From the NCBI GenBank assembly GCA_963678675.1, contig OY783196.1:27506827-27570826 (forward strand): a stretch of 64,000 nt of DNA, written 5' to 3'. Under the pieces are notes generated by a model, which was not told where the DNA came from, did no database searches, and was given only the letters and a program-made list of their open reading frames with translations. How positions within the stretch are numbered: the stretch's first letter is position 1; every line of letters starts with the position of its first letter. Position numbers and translations under genes: made by a program. The DNA is from Xiphydria camelus. Taxonomy: Eukaryota > Arthropoda > Insecta > Hymenoptera > Xiphydriidae. Below are positions 11,101 through 22,720 of this stretch, in pieces.

Positions 11101-12027
11101 TTACTTCTTCTTCCCCTTTCCTTTGCCACCTTTAGCCTTCTTTTTACCGACGGAAGAAGTCGACGCCGCGGGGGCGACTGGTGGAGAAGGTGGGGGAGAA
11201 GGTGGCGGCGGGGGTGGTGGCGGCGTCGGTGGCTTCGGAGTCCTCAGCTCGAGTTCTATATTCCGCTTCTTCTGTTCCGCGGTATCGCCCTTCTTCTTTA
11301 TCCGCAGGAGAAAGATGTCTTGACAGCCTTCCGTTATGTGATCGCTGTGAACCTCCTGGGAACCCGGTCCTCCGAGCTGAGGGTAAACGGTGATCGTCCT
11401 GCAGTGGTCGTTCGTTTGCTGCCCTCCCCTGCAAGTCCCCACCTTTGCGACGAGTCATCGAGAAGAAGAGGCATTAAGGACGATTGAATACGTTGCGAAT
11501 TATTATGTAGTCGAATTTTTTGTAATCGTATTGAAATCTACCGATCTCGGGAAAAGATCATATTTGTATAACTTACCTTATAAGCGATTGTCTGCGGCTT
11601 GTAATTCGGATCTTCTTTCTGATTCATGTGGCCTTTCGAGTTAATTTTGAATAAAATTTGATTATTGTCCCCGCCGTTGACTATCTTCGGCCCCTCCTTC
11701 TTCGTTGGCCTTTTAATTTCGACCATTTCGCAATCGCACGGTGGATCCCATTGATCGCGTTTCTTTTTCGATTTATCCTTATCTTTTTCCAGGCGAATTG
11801 TCAGCCTGTTTCCAATCATTTCAGCGCCTATCTCTTGGAAGTATTTTGATGGATTGGTTGATTCAGGAGCGGGGGGACACGGTGGAGGGCAAGGTGGGAG
11901 ATCAAACTCAGCTTGACACCCAGGTGCGTCTAAAAGTCAATATTGACGTGGAAATAAGTTTCGAGAAAGATTAACCGAATAAATTAATAATAAATTATGA
12001 TACGAACTCACTCGTAGAGAATTGCAT
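11101..12027 (-). CDS. Proline/lysine-rich protein of unknown function, paralogue of the gene at 12420
   Basis: Three exons with matching phases: 12027-12012 (MQFST plus one base, donor GTGAGT), 11929-11577 (donor AAG|GTAAGT) and 11442-11101. They give 236 residues. The order is a Cys/Pro stretch (DLPPCPPPCPPAPE), KYFQEIGAEMIGNRLTIRLEK, a WDPPCDC motif, HCRTITVYPQ, DIFLLRIKKK, IELELRTPKP, a polyproline run and a glycine/lysine tail (GKKKAKGGKGKGKKK). The divergent neighbour has the same motifs in the same order, which shows homology. The third exon uses an AAAG acceptor. A stronger TGCAG acceptor 18 bases further in breaks the frame, so this border is the weakest. No known domain is recognised. 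The start codons of the two genes are 392 bases apart, so they may share a promoter. Confidence 0.65.
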
Positions 12028-12419
12028 ATTGACTGAAGAGAACTTGACAATTTGAAAATTACCCGTGGCCAACAGTTAAGAAATGTAAATGATCAACCCA
12101 TGGGATTGATATCCCCTTCCGGCTGATGATAGCTGACAAATAAGTGTGTGCTTCGGGTATTATCGACGGAACTCGGAAACACCTTCAAATCGATTATACT
12201 CACGATTACGAAACGTCTTCATCTCGCCAATTTCAAACGTCAGATTTGGTTTCAATTTTTGACACCTTTCAAAATTAACCACAAAATTCTCCGTAATAAT
12301 CATTTAAACATAATTCTAAAGTCTAATAATCAATATTCAATAAAAAAAAACATAAATTAATAATAAGTACAATAACCAGAAAATAAATCTACGAAACGAA
12401 AGATCCAATATTCGATGCA
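12028..12419. promoter_or_regulatory. Shared intergenic region of the divergent paralogue pair
   Basis: These 392 bases separate the two ATGs of head-to-head paralogues and must hold both promoters unless upstream non-coding exons exist. The right half is very AT-rich. I see no unambiguous TATA box. Confidence 0.4.
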
Positions 12420-13538
12420 ATGATCGCAGCGACTTACAAATGCGGTTGCCCACCGGAGAAAAATTCAAGGATACCGCCGTCGATTCTACCACCCTCCCGA
12501 TATTCATCTAATCTTCCTCCCCCTCTTTCCTGTTGTCCCGTTTCTTCCGCACCACCTTCTTCGAGTTTCCCACCTTGTTCACCGATACAACCGGCATTAC
12601 AATCTCGACGAAACTCATCGTCGAATCTTCGATGCGAGCCACCGGTACCGGAGGCACCTCGATGCGGTATACCTCGACAACCGCGACACGATCGACCTCA
12701 ATGCTGCAGTCCACCAGCGGCTTCTTCAGCTTCGCGACATCCGCAATATCTTCCGCCGTCGGCACGACCACCCTTCTACGTGCCTCCCCCTCCACCCTTC
12801 GTCTCGCGCAAGGACGCCGACAAGTGCACTTGTCCAAGGCCGGACGACCGGAAGCATAAGAAGATGGGCGGGGTGTGCGCTCCCACCTGTGCGGGAGTCA
12901 CCGAGTACACGCCGAATAAGATCGTCTCCGAGATAGCGACGAAGGGCCTGCCTTACAAGGAAATCGAGGCGGTCATCAACGACAATCGGATGGTGATACG
13001 CGTGCAGAAAGAGCCGACCGAGAGCGAGTGGGATCCACCCTGCGATTGCGATGACCCAATTTCTCAAAAAGAAGGCATGGTCGGAGGTAGTTTGGCTGAA
13101 AACGTCGTCTATCGCCAAGTGGACACCGCCGAGATGTGTTCACGGTTGAATGATCGACAAGAAGGGCAGAGTCGCGATCAGAGCGGCACCGGATGTCGCA
13201 CCGTCACCGTTTTCCCACAGCCGATAACGACGTCGAGTCCTTCCGCCGATCAAGCGGTCGAGGATAGCCACGATAAGAAGGACAAGAATCACAAGGCGGA
13301 GACTCGCGGGTCAAAGGTCATCGACCTGGAGGCGAATCCGAATATATTCGTGCTGAGGATCAGGAAGAAGTGCGAAAACGGCGATCGAAAGAACAATTTG
13401 GACGTCGAGTTTCGCACTCCCCGACCTTGGCTGCCGAGACCAAAGTCACCCCCGAAAGTGGAACCACCTGCGGAGCCCCCCGCGCCTCCCGCCGAGGATA
13501 AGGAGAAAGGGAAGAAGGGAAAGAAAGGAAAGAAGTGA
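12420..13538 (+). CDS. Cys/Pro-rich protein of unknown function with WDPPCDC motif, 372 residues
   Basis: A single open frame runs from ATG 12420 to TGA 13538. Residues 1-150 are rich in Pro, Ser and Cys (KCGCPPEKN, CTCPRPDD). Then follow YKEIEAVINDNRMVIRVQKE, WDPPCDC (about residue 211), GCRTVTVFPQ, NIFVLRIRKK, LDVEFRTPRPW, a Pro-rich linker and a terminal GKKGKKGKK. Every block from EIEA onward has a counterpart in the minus-strand neighbour at 11101-12027, in the same order. The neighbour has introns and this copy has none here, which may mean loss of introns or a retrocopy-like origin. The function is unknown. The coding region is GC-richer than its flanks. AATAAA at 13561, 22 bases after the stop, falls inside a palindrome. 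Confidence 0.75.
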   Translation: MIAATYKCGCPPEKNSRIPPSILPPSRYSSNLPPPLSCCPVSSAPPSSSFPPCSPIQPALQSRRNSSSNLRCEPPVPEAPRCGIPRQPRHDRPQCCSPPAASSASRHPQYLPPSARPPFYVPPPPPFVSRKDADKCTCPRPDDRKHKKMGGVCAPTCAGVTEYTPNKIVSEIATKGLPYKEIEAVINDNRMVIRVQKEPTESEWDPPCDCDDPISQKEGMVGGSLAENVVYRQVDTAEMCSRLNDRQEGQSRDQSGTGCRTVTVFPQPITTSSPSADQAVEDSHDKKDKNHKAETRGSKVIDLEANPNIFVLRIRKKCENGDRKNNLDVEFRTPRPWLPRPKSPPKVEPPAEPPAPPAEDKEKGKKGKKGKK

Positions 13539-13557
13539 AAGAATGTAATGAAGCCAC

Positions 13558-13741
13558 ATGAATAAATAATCCTCTTGTGTCGAAACACTGATAAAAATAT
13601 TGATCAACGAAATGTAACTCATCATAGTATTTACTCATCGTGTTAATTATAGAACTAACACGATGAGTAAATGCCATTATGAGTTACGCTTCGTTGATCA
13701 ATATTTTTAACAGTTTCGACTCGAGAGGATTATTTATTCAT
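13558..13741. repeat. Long palindrome overlapping the 3' UTR of the 12420 gene
   Basis: Two arms of about 85 bases are inverse copies with few differences. The left arm begins ATGAATAAATAATCCTCT and includes AAAATATTGATCAACGAA and TTTACTCATCGTGTTA; the right arm mirrors it to AGGATTATTTATTCAT. The centre is only about 10 bases. The left arm carries the AATAAA that serves the upstream gene. No CACTGAG ends are present, so this could be a foldback element or a local inverted duplication of the 3' UTR. Confidence 0.75.
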
Positions 13742-15224
13742 ATTGTGATCTATATATCAGTAATTTACCGATTCGCATATGAAAGAAAGAAATTAATAAA
13801 GTCGCGTACCAAATTCCTCGGCATTTCGGACAATAGTCGAGCAACGCAAAGTACTTCATTGAATTCGCTGTAATAAAAATGAAGCGCACTGATTTTCCAA
13901 GGAGGAAAAAGCCTCGGTCGATCTTTTCTTCCCACATCGGCGGCTTCCCCTTGCGCAGCGACCAATCATCCGTGCTAAAACGAACTTCTGTAGCCGTCGA
14001 AAAGTAAAAAAAAATCAATTTGGGACCATTGTTAGCCCCCGGGTGAGGGAAACGGGAACAGAGGTTTCGAACCGATCCGTTTAGTTTCGTCTCGCGTATA
14101 GCTGGCCGTCGCAGACAGTGCGGCTACCGTCGGTCAGCTAATTCGTTTAACAGGTGCGTAACGCGCCCCCTTTTTGGGCGTGTCGTCTTCCTTTCTTCTA
14201 CGTGCTCCTCGGCGCTTCGTACAGGTAACTCGACGCGCGTAGACGCTCTCACGGGAATCGTTCGAGCTCCGGCGAGCAAATTCCTCCTGGCCACGGAGTT
14301 GGATCGATTACGCATTCTTCGATATCTTCCGCGGTGATTCGATTGTCCGTCGCTCTTAAGTCACGGCGAAATCGCGATAAGATGATAATCATATGTCATT
14401 TTTTGTGTACGATCGGGAAAAATTCGATAAAATCGTTATTTTTCTCAGATAAGAAATGTATCACGCGATGGGAGACGTCTTTAGCGATCCTTCACCGCGA
14501 ACCGCGCGCGTTCCCGTGATCCGGACGCATAAAATACCGAGAGAGCAAAGCGGGAGGCGAGATTTATCAAGCGGCCGCAGCTTCTGCCGCGCGCCGGTTC
14601 TCACGGCTGGACTTGGGGGAGTCAGGTGCGTCGACGTGAATGGACTTCTCTCGATCCATTCATTCTTCCGCACAGCCACCCGCCCACTACGAGCCCATTT
14701 TTGGGGCGAGAAAAAAACGATTTCCCGGCAAAGTGCACAATCCGAAGTCGAGCCATTGTCGGGTCGCGCAAGGCTTATGAGCGTTTATGGCCGGCCCATT
14801 ATGCCCGCGGGTATAATGATGACGCGGGGCTCGCGGCTATAGGCAATTTCGGGTCGTCGCTACATAATGCGATTAGGTACGAGCCGCTGCGATCGCGGCT
14901 CCTCTGCCCTTTGCCGTAAATACCGCGAACGCGTCCTACCTGCGATCGCTGCTTTCCTACGGAGGAAAGACGTTTCACTTGACGTCACCTTTCATTTGCA
15001 CATATAACATCCAATGTGTACTCGCGAATAATAGACGAGTAAAGCCTGGTTTATATGTAACTCTTTGTCGTCAGTCTTGATCACGCCAGACTTGTCAAAC
15101 AAAACTTTACACGTAAATGGCAAATTGGATGTTTTGGGCGAATCGAAAAAATAGCGAAAGACTAATGAGCTGGATCTTTGTGTATAATAAACACGAACAG
15201 TCTTTCCAGATTACGTAAGACTGA
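13742..15224. other. Gene-free stretch before the antigen-5 array
   Basis: Nothing coding can be supported. The section at 14100-14960 is CpG-rich with overlapping Arg-rich ORFs on both strands. The right end abuts the first antigen-5 repeat unit. Confidence 0.45.
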
Positions 15225-16340
15225 TGACAAAATGTTATGTGCAAGCCTGGCTTCATCGTGAACTGAATTCTGTCTGAACTGAAATAGCTCCACAAAATTT
15301 CTCCGAGGTTAATCTTGGTAGTCACTCGGGTGATAAAATTCTGAATCATAGTTAAAACATTTCGTGATACGCAATTGACGCATATTCGCAGATGTGAATT
15401 TGATTGATTATTATATATCGAATCGATGTCTCACATCGCTGCACCCCTATAGTGTCCCGATCGTTTACACCGTAAAGACAGCAAGGGGAATATAATTCGG
15501 GTTTTGCTAAAAGACATTCATTTTTTTTATTCGACTTGTAATCTGTACACATATTTTATGTGACACAAAAAAAAATTACCCAAAAAAAGAATTAGTCGTA
15601 AAGTTACGCGTGCGTTTCTCTCTACTGTATTATGACGTCAGCGAAAAGGCAGAGAGACGCACTTATGTACGACAAACAATAAGTGCAAGGGAGGTAGACT
15701 TACAATACGATGACCTCTATGCTGCATTTCAAAATTTAAATAAGACTGAAAATGAAGAACGAAAAAATACATGAAGTTAATAATTATGAGCAAAGTTTTC
15801 GAATCTAGAATGAAAAAAATGAATGAAACAATCGAATTTCAGGAAATACTTTACCCTCATTAACTAGGTATACGCGTGATTTACGGCCGTTGCATATATA
15901 TTTGATATCGGTGATTCTACCTGGTGGCCTCCCTTTCCGATCGTTTACTGATGATCGTCATGAGCAAAAAAAATAATACTGGCAAATACGTATTTTCGCA
16001 ACATCTTATTGATTTCGCAGAACGTACCATTTTTAGGGTTCGCTGTTCCATTCTTATCTTATTCAAAGTGGGAGAAAACCTCAGCTCAGATGTAGGAGAG
16101 GGCGCAAACCATTGAGGTGTAAACGACCAAGAGACTACTGTACATCATTAAACACGTACCAGCTATATGTACACATCGTATATAATTAACACCGTATCCC
16201 GTCCAACGTTCTATCGAATACCCCTTATACGACAGGCATAATACCTGTATGTATTACTCTACGTATAGACCGATTACGATAATACTCTTCCAATCAAATT
16301 CGCGCATGTGGTCACGTCTGGACAAAATAATGGAGTTACA

Positions 16341-16346
16341 TATAAA
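16341..16346 (+). promoter_or_regulatory. TATA box of antigen-5 gene 1
   Basis: TATAAA within ACATATAAACGGCCGATTC lies 84 bases before the ATG. The same block is conserved before genes 2 and 3. Confidence 0.6.
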
Positions 16347-16424
16347 CGGCCGATTCGGCGCGAATGTTCGCACTGCAACCTCTCCACTAGCGACGAACAG
16401 GGATAAAAGAAATAATCGTTCGAG

Positions 16425-17638
16425 ATGTTTGAAAATCGTTGTGCCGCGTACTTGGTACTCGTAGCGATGGTGATGATCTTTGCGTCGAGTGTCACGTCGG
16501 ATTACTGCTCGATTAACAACTGCGCGCCAAACACGCACACGTTGTGCAAGTACAAAGTAAGTGATCATTCGCACCCTTTCAGGCACCGATAAGATGGAAC
16601 ACGGGATTTTTCGAATGGAGGAAAACACTTACTAAATTTACAGTCTCCTTCACCTTCGAGTAATTGCGATGCAGTGATATCGACCTCGTTGACGGCCGAC
16701 GAGAAGGAGGCTCTGGTGAATCGGCACAACGAATTGAGGCGGAAAGTCGAAACTGGGAATGAAACGAGAGGAAATCCTGGTCCACAGCCTAAAGCGAAAT
16801 ACATGAAAACTATCGTACGTCTGTATTCTGATTGGGGTTAGAAAATAATTTTTTTAATGGAGTAGCAGGGAAAGTGGAGTAAAACTGGATACTCGATTTA
16901 GATCTCGCCCTATAAAATGCGTGTCATATTCCCCGCGATCTGTAGATACGTATACGTCATCGCGATCGCGATGTTATCATTTCGCTTTATTTTCAGACCT
17001 GGGACGACGAGTTGGAGGAGATAGCAAAAAGATGGATTATTCAGTGTCAAGATGCAATCGATGAGTGTCGCAATGTTGGTAAGTTTTATACATTTTTGAA
17101 ATATTTTTTCTTTTATTTTTTATAATAATCATCGTCATTATGAACCATTGTTATCGCGCGATCATTGACAGTTGAATGTGGAGTATATTTAATGTGAATA
17201 TTTTTTTCTCGCAGATAGATTTTCTGTAGGGCAAAATTTTGCTAGTATGTCGACCACGGGAAACGGCAATTCTTCTGTTGAGAAAATGGTTGATATATGG
17301 TACAATGGAGTGAGCAAATTCAATAGAAACTCGATTAAGCCGTTCAAGTAAGTTAATTAACTCGACGTCGATTTTCGAGTAATTTCACTGTACCGTAAAG
17401 GAACCTTATCGATTGTGCGTTATTTTTGTAACATTTTTTTTTCAACGGCTTCTTATTTTTACATTATAGATTCACGAAGGACACCGGCAGTTATACGCAA
17501 TTGGTGTGGGCCGATACATACAAGATCGGTTGTGCGGCCATCAGATTTAAAAAGGATTCTTGGACTACAACGAATCTCGTCTGTAATTATGGTCCCTCTG
17601 GAAATTTCAATGGTGAACAGATGTACGAGATCGTCTGA
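16425..17638 (+). CDS. Antigen-5/venom allergen 3-like CAP protein, copy 1 (both CAP histidines replaced)
   Basis: Five exons: 16425-16556, 16644-16814, 16997-17078, 17215-17347 and 17470-17638. They give 228 residues with all phases consistent. A signal peptide (about residues 1-25, hydrophobic [11 protein letters not shown]) precedes a mature chain starting DYCSINNC, with eight cysteines as expected for four disulphides of insect antigen 5. CAP-family blocks are [22 protein letters not shown], the DECRNV region, [22 protein letters not shown] and CNYGPSGN. The protein is predicted to be secreted; in aculeates such proteins occur in venom and other tissues and their enzymatic role is unsettled. 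The histidine normally before DEC is Ile here (QDAIDEC), and the one in the GHYTQ motif is Ser (GSYTQ); both remain His in copies 2 and 3. No frame break is seen. AATAAA lies at 17796. Confidence 0.92.
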
Positions 17639-17795
17639 TTGCGAGACACGATAAGATGGCCGAAATTTGCATTTTTGACGAACGACTGGACGCAATTTGA
17701 CGGGATGAAATACTTTCGACTTATTTCACACCCACACTACATTTAATACGCGAACTTTGTATCCAATGCAATGTATCAGATTTTTTCATACGTAT

Positions 17796-17801
17796 AATAA
17801 A
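17796..17801 (+). terminator. Polyadenylation signal of antigen-5 gene 1
   Basis: AATAAA lies 158 bases after the stop and is conserved in position in the other two units. Confidence 0.55.
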
Positions 17802-18335
17802 TTTATTGATGTTACTATTTTTTGTATTGAAATTTTCCAAAAGTGCACGCGGGCGCGAACGTATTACATGAGTTATAAAGTCGCTGATCCCGTGTCGACA
17901 AGGTTTATCTGAGGAAATGTTACGTGCAAGACTGGCTTCATCGTGATCTGAATTCTGTCTGAACTGAAATAGCTCCAAAAAATTGCTCCGAGGTTATTTA
18001 TATAACGGATGGACTACTTATTGAAAAGAAAAATATATACAAAAATAATAGGTACAAAACGAATACCAGAGGATTACATTGACAACGATGGATAATGAAT
18101 GTTAGTCGAAATCTCGTCGGAGAGAAATAATAGGATAAGATCCATTATGATATCAAATTTTATCCAATCCAATCTGGTTGAATCTTAAATTTGTAGACAA
18201 CGTTGCTCGGTAGATATACATCGTTTTTTATACAAGTCTGCCGAAATTGATAATAAATTATATGATATTTCAGATAATAATTTAACTACGCATCCAAATT
18301 TCGAGCAATTTAAAGGTTGGAATTTCGAGAGTATA

Positions 18336-18462
18336 CACTGTAAAAAATTATGTGGTATACCTATACGTATAGACCACTTTTGGTGTTAGATAACAATGTT
18401 ACATATGTATAGGTCCACACCGGTGAAATGATGTTAACGATTAACACCACTTTTGTACTATG
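18336..18462. mobile_element. Short MITE-like element in antigen-5 spacer, copy 1
   Basis: The ends CACTGTAAAAAA and, inverted, CATAGTACAAAA bound about 127 bases, with TA on both sides. The interior has a CCTATACGTATAG palindrome and GTGGT/ACCAC pairs. The same element is at the equivalent place in the next spacer (21142-21293), so the insertion predates the duplication. Confidence 0.5.
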
Positions 18463-19154
18463 TATCATTTATCCATATCCATCTGTTACTACGACTACGC
18501 AATTCTACATAGAATTGCCATGAATAAAATGAGGTTTTACAATCGCTTCGCTGTTATAATATAGCTATAATTATATATAATTATATATATATATAGTAGG
18601 TATATAAATATATTGCGAGCGCAGTACTGATCAGTTTCTGCAGTTACCTACCGCTTTTGTTTACTTCTCCCGATGCAACGGAGAAAAAACAGACCCATCT
18701 ATTGTTTACGACTTAATCACCTCTTGAAAGTGTCGATCTTCCCAGACTTGGTGATCTTTAAAGTCGAGAACAATAGTTATGTCTGCGGATACAGAGCGCG
18801 TCAATTTTCAATATTTTCGCAATATCTTATTGATTTCGCAGAGCGTAAAATGTTTAGGGTTCACTGTTTCATTCTTATCTTATCCAAAGTGGGAGAGAAC
18901 CTCAGCCGAGATGTAGGAGAAGGCGCAAACCATTGAGCTGTAAACGACCGAGAGACTACGGTACATCATTAAACACGTACCAGTTATATACACACCGTAT
19001 ATAATTAACACCGTATCCCGTCCAACGTTCTATCGATACCCCTTACGACAGGCATAACACCTGTATGTATTACTCTATTTATATACCGATGACGATAATA
19101 CTCTTCCAATAAAGTTCATGCATGGTCACGCCTGGACAAAATAATGGAGTTACA

Positions 19155-19160
19155 TATAAA
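19155..19160 (+). promoter_or_regulatory. TATA box of antigen-5 gene 2
   Basis: TATAAA in the conserved ACATATAAACGGCCGATTC block lies 84 bases before the ATG. Confidence 0.6.
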
Positions 19161-19238
19161 CGGCCGATTCGGCGCGAATATTCGCACTGCAACCTCTCCG
19201 CTTTCGACGAACAGGGATAAAGGAAATAATCGTTCGAG

Positions 19239-20395
19239 ATGTTTGAAAATCGTTGCGCCACGTACTTGGTACTCGTAGCGATGGTGGTGATCTTTGCGTC
19301 GAGTGTCACGTCGGATTACTGCACAATTAAGAATTGCGCGCGAAACAAGCACACGTTATGCAAGTTCAAAGTAAGTGATCATTCGAACCCTTTGAGGCAC
19401 CGATAAGACGGAGCACGAGGTTTTTCGAATGGAGAGGAAAGACATTTACTCAATTTATATATACAGTCTCCTTCACCTTCGAGGAATTGTGGTGCAGTGA
19501 TATCGACCACGTTGACGGCCAATGAGAAGAAGGCTCTGGTGAACCGACATAACGAATTGAGGCATAGAGTCCACATTGGAAACGAAAAGAGGGGGGGTCC
19601 TGGACCACAGCCTAAAGCGAAATATATGAAAACTCTCGTACGTCTGTATTCTGATTTGGTTTAGAAAAGAAATGTTGTAATGATGTGTAGCGGGGAAAGT
19701 GGAGTAAAACTGGATACTCGATTCAGATCTCGCCTTTTAAAATGCTTTATTTATTTTCAGACCTGGGATAACGAGTTAGAGGAGATAGCAAGAAGATGGA
19801 TTATTCAGTGTCAAGGTCCACACGATGAGTGTCGCAACGTTGGTAAGTTTTATACATTTTGGAAATGTTTACATTTTCTATAATAATCATCTTCATTACA
19901 ATCCATTGTTGTTGTGTGATCGTTGATAGTTGAATGTGGTATATTTATTTGAATAATTTTTTTCTTGCAGGTAGGTTTCCTGTAGGGCAAAATTTTGCTA
20001 GCGTGTCGACCAATGGAAACGACAAGTATCCTTTTGTGAAAATGATTGATATATGGTACAATGAAGTGAGCAGATACAGTAGAAACTCGATTAAGCCGTT
20101 TAAGTAAGTTAATTAACTCGACGTCGATTTTCGAGTAATTTCACTGTATCCGTGAAGGAACTTTATCGATTGTACGTTATTTTTGTAACATTTTTTTTTC
20201 AACGGCTTCTTATTTCTACATTATAGATTCACGATGGACACCGGCCATTATACGCAAATGGTTTGGGCCGATACATACAAAATCGGTTGTGCGGTCATCA
20301 GATTTAAAAAGAATTCTTGGACTACATCGAATCTCATCTGTAATTATGGCCCCATTGGAAATGTCATTGGTGGACAAATGTACCAGATCGCCTGA
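19239..20395 (+). CDS. Antigen-5/venom allergen 3-like CAP protein, copy 2
   Basis: Exons 19239-19370, 19467-19637, 19761-19842, 19971-20103 and 20227-20395 give 228 residues with exactly the same exon lengths as copies 1 and 3. The signal peptide is followed by mature [11 protein letters not shown]. Family blocks seen are [56 protein letters not shown] and CNYGPIGN. Both CAP histidines are present. Eight mature cysteines are kept. Relative to the others it is the most diverged in exon 2 ([13 protein letters not shown]) and exon 4 ([13 protein letters not shown]). It is predicted to be secreted. AATAAA lies at 20584. Confidence 0.92.
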
Positions 20396-20583
20396 TTGCG
20401 AAATACGATAAGATGGCCGAAATTTGCATTTTTGACGAACGACTGGGCGCAATTTGACGGGATGAAATACTTTCGACTTATTTCACACCCACGCTACATT
20501 TATAAATTATTTTTATTATTTATGTATATTATAATACGCGAACTTTGTATCCAACGCGATGTATCAGATTTTTTCATACGTGT

Positions 20584-20589
20584 AATAAA
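20584..20589 (+). terminator. Polyadenylation signal of antigen-5 gene 2
   Basis: AATAAA lies 189 bases after the stop. A 31-base AT-rich insertion (TTTATTATTTATG type) relative to copy 1 explains the longer distance. Confidence 0.5.
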
Positions 20590-21141
20590 TTTATTGATGT
20601 TACTATTTTTTGTACTGAAATTTTCCAAAAGTGCACGTGGGCGCGAACGTATCACATGAGTTATAAAGTCGCTGCTCCCGTGTCGACAAGGTTTATCTGA
20701 CGAAATGTTATGTGCAAAACTGGCTTCATCGTGAATTGCTGCATTCATGAATTCTGTCTGAACTGAAATAGCTACAACAAATTTTTCGGAGGTTAACTAT
20801 ATAACGGATGGACTATTTATTGAAAAGAAAAATATATACAAAAATTATAGGTACAAACGAATACCAGAGGATTACATTGACAACGATGGATAATGAATGT
20901 TAGTCAAAATCTCGTCGGATAGAAATAATAGAATAAGATCAATTATGATACCTATCAAATCTTATCTAATCCTATCTGGTTGAATCTGAAATTTTTAGAT
21001 AACGGTTGATCGGTAGGTATACATTGTTTTTTATACGAGTCAATCGAAATTGGTAATAATCGATTATATGATATTTCAGATAATAATATAACTACGCATC
21101 CAAATTTCGAACACTTTAAAGGTTGAAATTTCGAGAATATG

Positions 21142-21293
21142 CACTGTAAAAAATTCTGTGGTGTCGACCTATACGTATAGACCACTTTTGGTATTAAATA
21201 ACAATGGCATAAGACTGAATGACACCAAATGTGTTACATATAGGTCCACACCGGTGAAATGATGTTAACAATTAACACCACTTTTTTACTATG
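21142..21293. mobile_element. Short MITE-like element in antigen-5 spacer, copy 2
   Basis: This copy matches the element at 18336-18462, with CACTGTAAAAAA at the left and TTTTTTACTATG at the right. It carries an extra segment near GGCATAAGACTGAATGACACC that copy 1 lacks. Confidence 0.5.
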
Positions 21294-22637
21294 AATCATT
21301 TATCCATATCCGTCTATTACAGCGACTACGCAATTCTACATAGGATTTCCATAAATAAAATGAGGTTTTACAATCGTTTCGCCGTTATAATAGCTATAAT
21401 TATAGTATATAAACATATTGCAAGCGTAACACTGATCAGCTTAGTCAGTTACCTACTGCTTTTGTTTACTCCTCCCGACGCAACGGAGAAAAAACAGACC
21501 CATCTATTGTTTACGACTTAATCACCTCTTGGCACTGTTGATCTTCCCATACTCGGTGATCTTTAAAGTCGAGAACAATAGTTATGTCTAAGGATATAGC
21601 GCGTCAATTTCCAGTAATCTTGGTAGTCACTCGAGTGATAAAATTCTGAATCATAGTTAAAACGTTTCGTGATAAGCAGTTCACGCATATTCGCACACAC
21701 AGATATGAATTTAATTGATTATAAATCGAATCAATGTCTCATTGCTGCACCTATAGTCCCCCGATCGTTTACACCGTAAAGACAGCTAGGGGAATATAAT
21801 TCGGTTCTTGCTAAAAGATATTCATTTTTTTAATTCAACTTGTAATCTGCACATTTAATGTCACGCAAAAAAGAAATTACCTGAAAAAAGAATTAGTCGT
21901 AAAATTATACGTGCGTTTCTCTCTACTGTATTATGACGTCATCGAAAAGCCAGAGAGACGCACTTATATATGTCAAGCGATAAGTGTAAGAGAGGTAGGC
22001 TTACGTTACGATAACCTATGCTGCATTTCAAAATTTAAATAAGACCGAAAATGAAGTATGACAACTACATGAAGTTAATAATTCTGAGCAATTTGTCGAA
22101 TCTAGAATTTAAAAAATGAATGAAAGTACCGAATTCCAGGAAATACTCTACCCTCACTAACTATACGCGTGACTTACGGCCATTGCGTATAGGTATATTT
22201 GATATCGATGATTCCACCTGGTGGCCCTTCCGATCGTTTACTCATGGTCGTGACGAGCAGAAAATAATACTGGAAAATACGTAGTTTCGCAACATCTTAT
22301 TGATTTCGCAAGGCGTAAAATTTCTAGGGTTCGCTGTTCCATTCTTGTCTTATTTAAAGTGGGAGAAAACCTCAGCTGAGATGTAGGAGACAGCGCGGCG
22401 CAAACCATTGAGGTGTAAACGACCGAGGGACTATTGTATATCGTTAAGCACGTACCAGCTATACCTATACATACCGTATATATTATAATTAACGCCGCAT
22501 TCCACCAACGTAGTATCGATACCCCTTACGACAGGCATGACACTTGTATTACGCTACGACATAGACCGAAGACGATAATACACTTCCGATAAGATTCGCG
22601 CACGCGGTTACGCCTCGGCAAAAGGAAGGAGTTACAT

Positions 22638-22643
22638 ATAAAC
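22638..22643 (+). promoter_or_regulatory. TATA box of antigen-5 gene 3
   Basis: TATAAA lies in the conserved ACATATAAACGGCCGATTC block, 83 bases before the ATG. Confidence 0.6.
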
Positions 22644-22720
22644 GGCCGATTCAACGCGAATGTTCGCACTGCAACCTCTCTACTTGCGACGAACAGGGAT
22701 AAAGCAAATAATTGTTCGAC

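Noticed and set aside
15924..16115. Short plus-strand ORF before antigen-5 gene 1 with partial relatives before genes 2 and 3
   Set aside because: The frame is not kept between units, and the region is duplicated spacer upstream of the TATA box.
16254..16804. Minus-strand ORFs across antigen-5 exons 1 and 2
   Set aside because: Antisense shadows; equivalent ORFs recur in the other units only because the exons are repeated.
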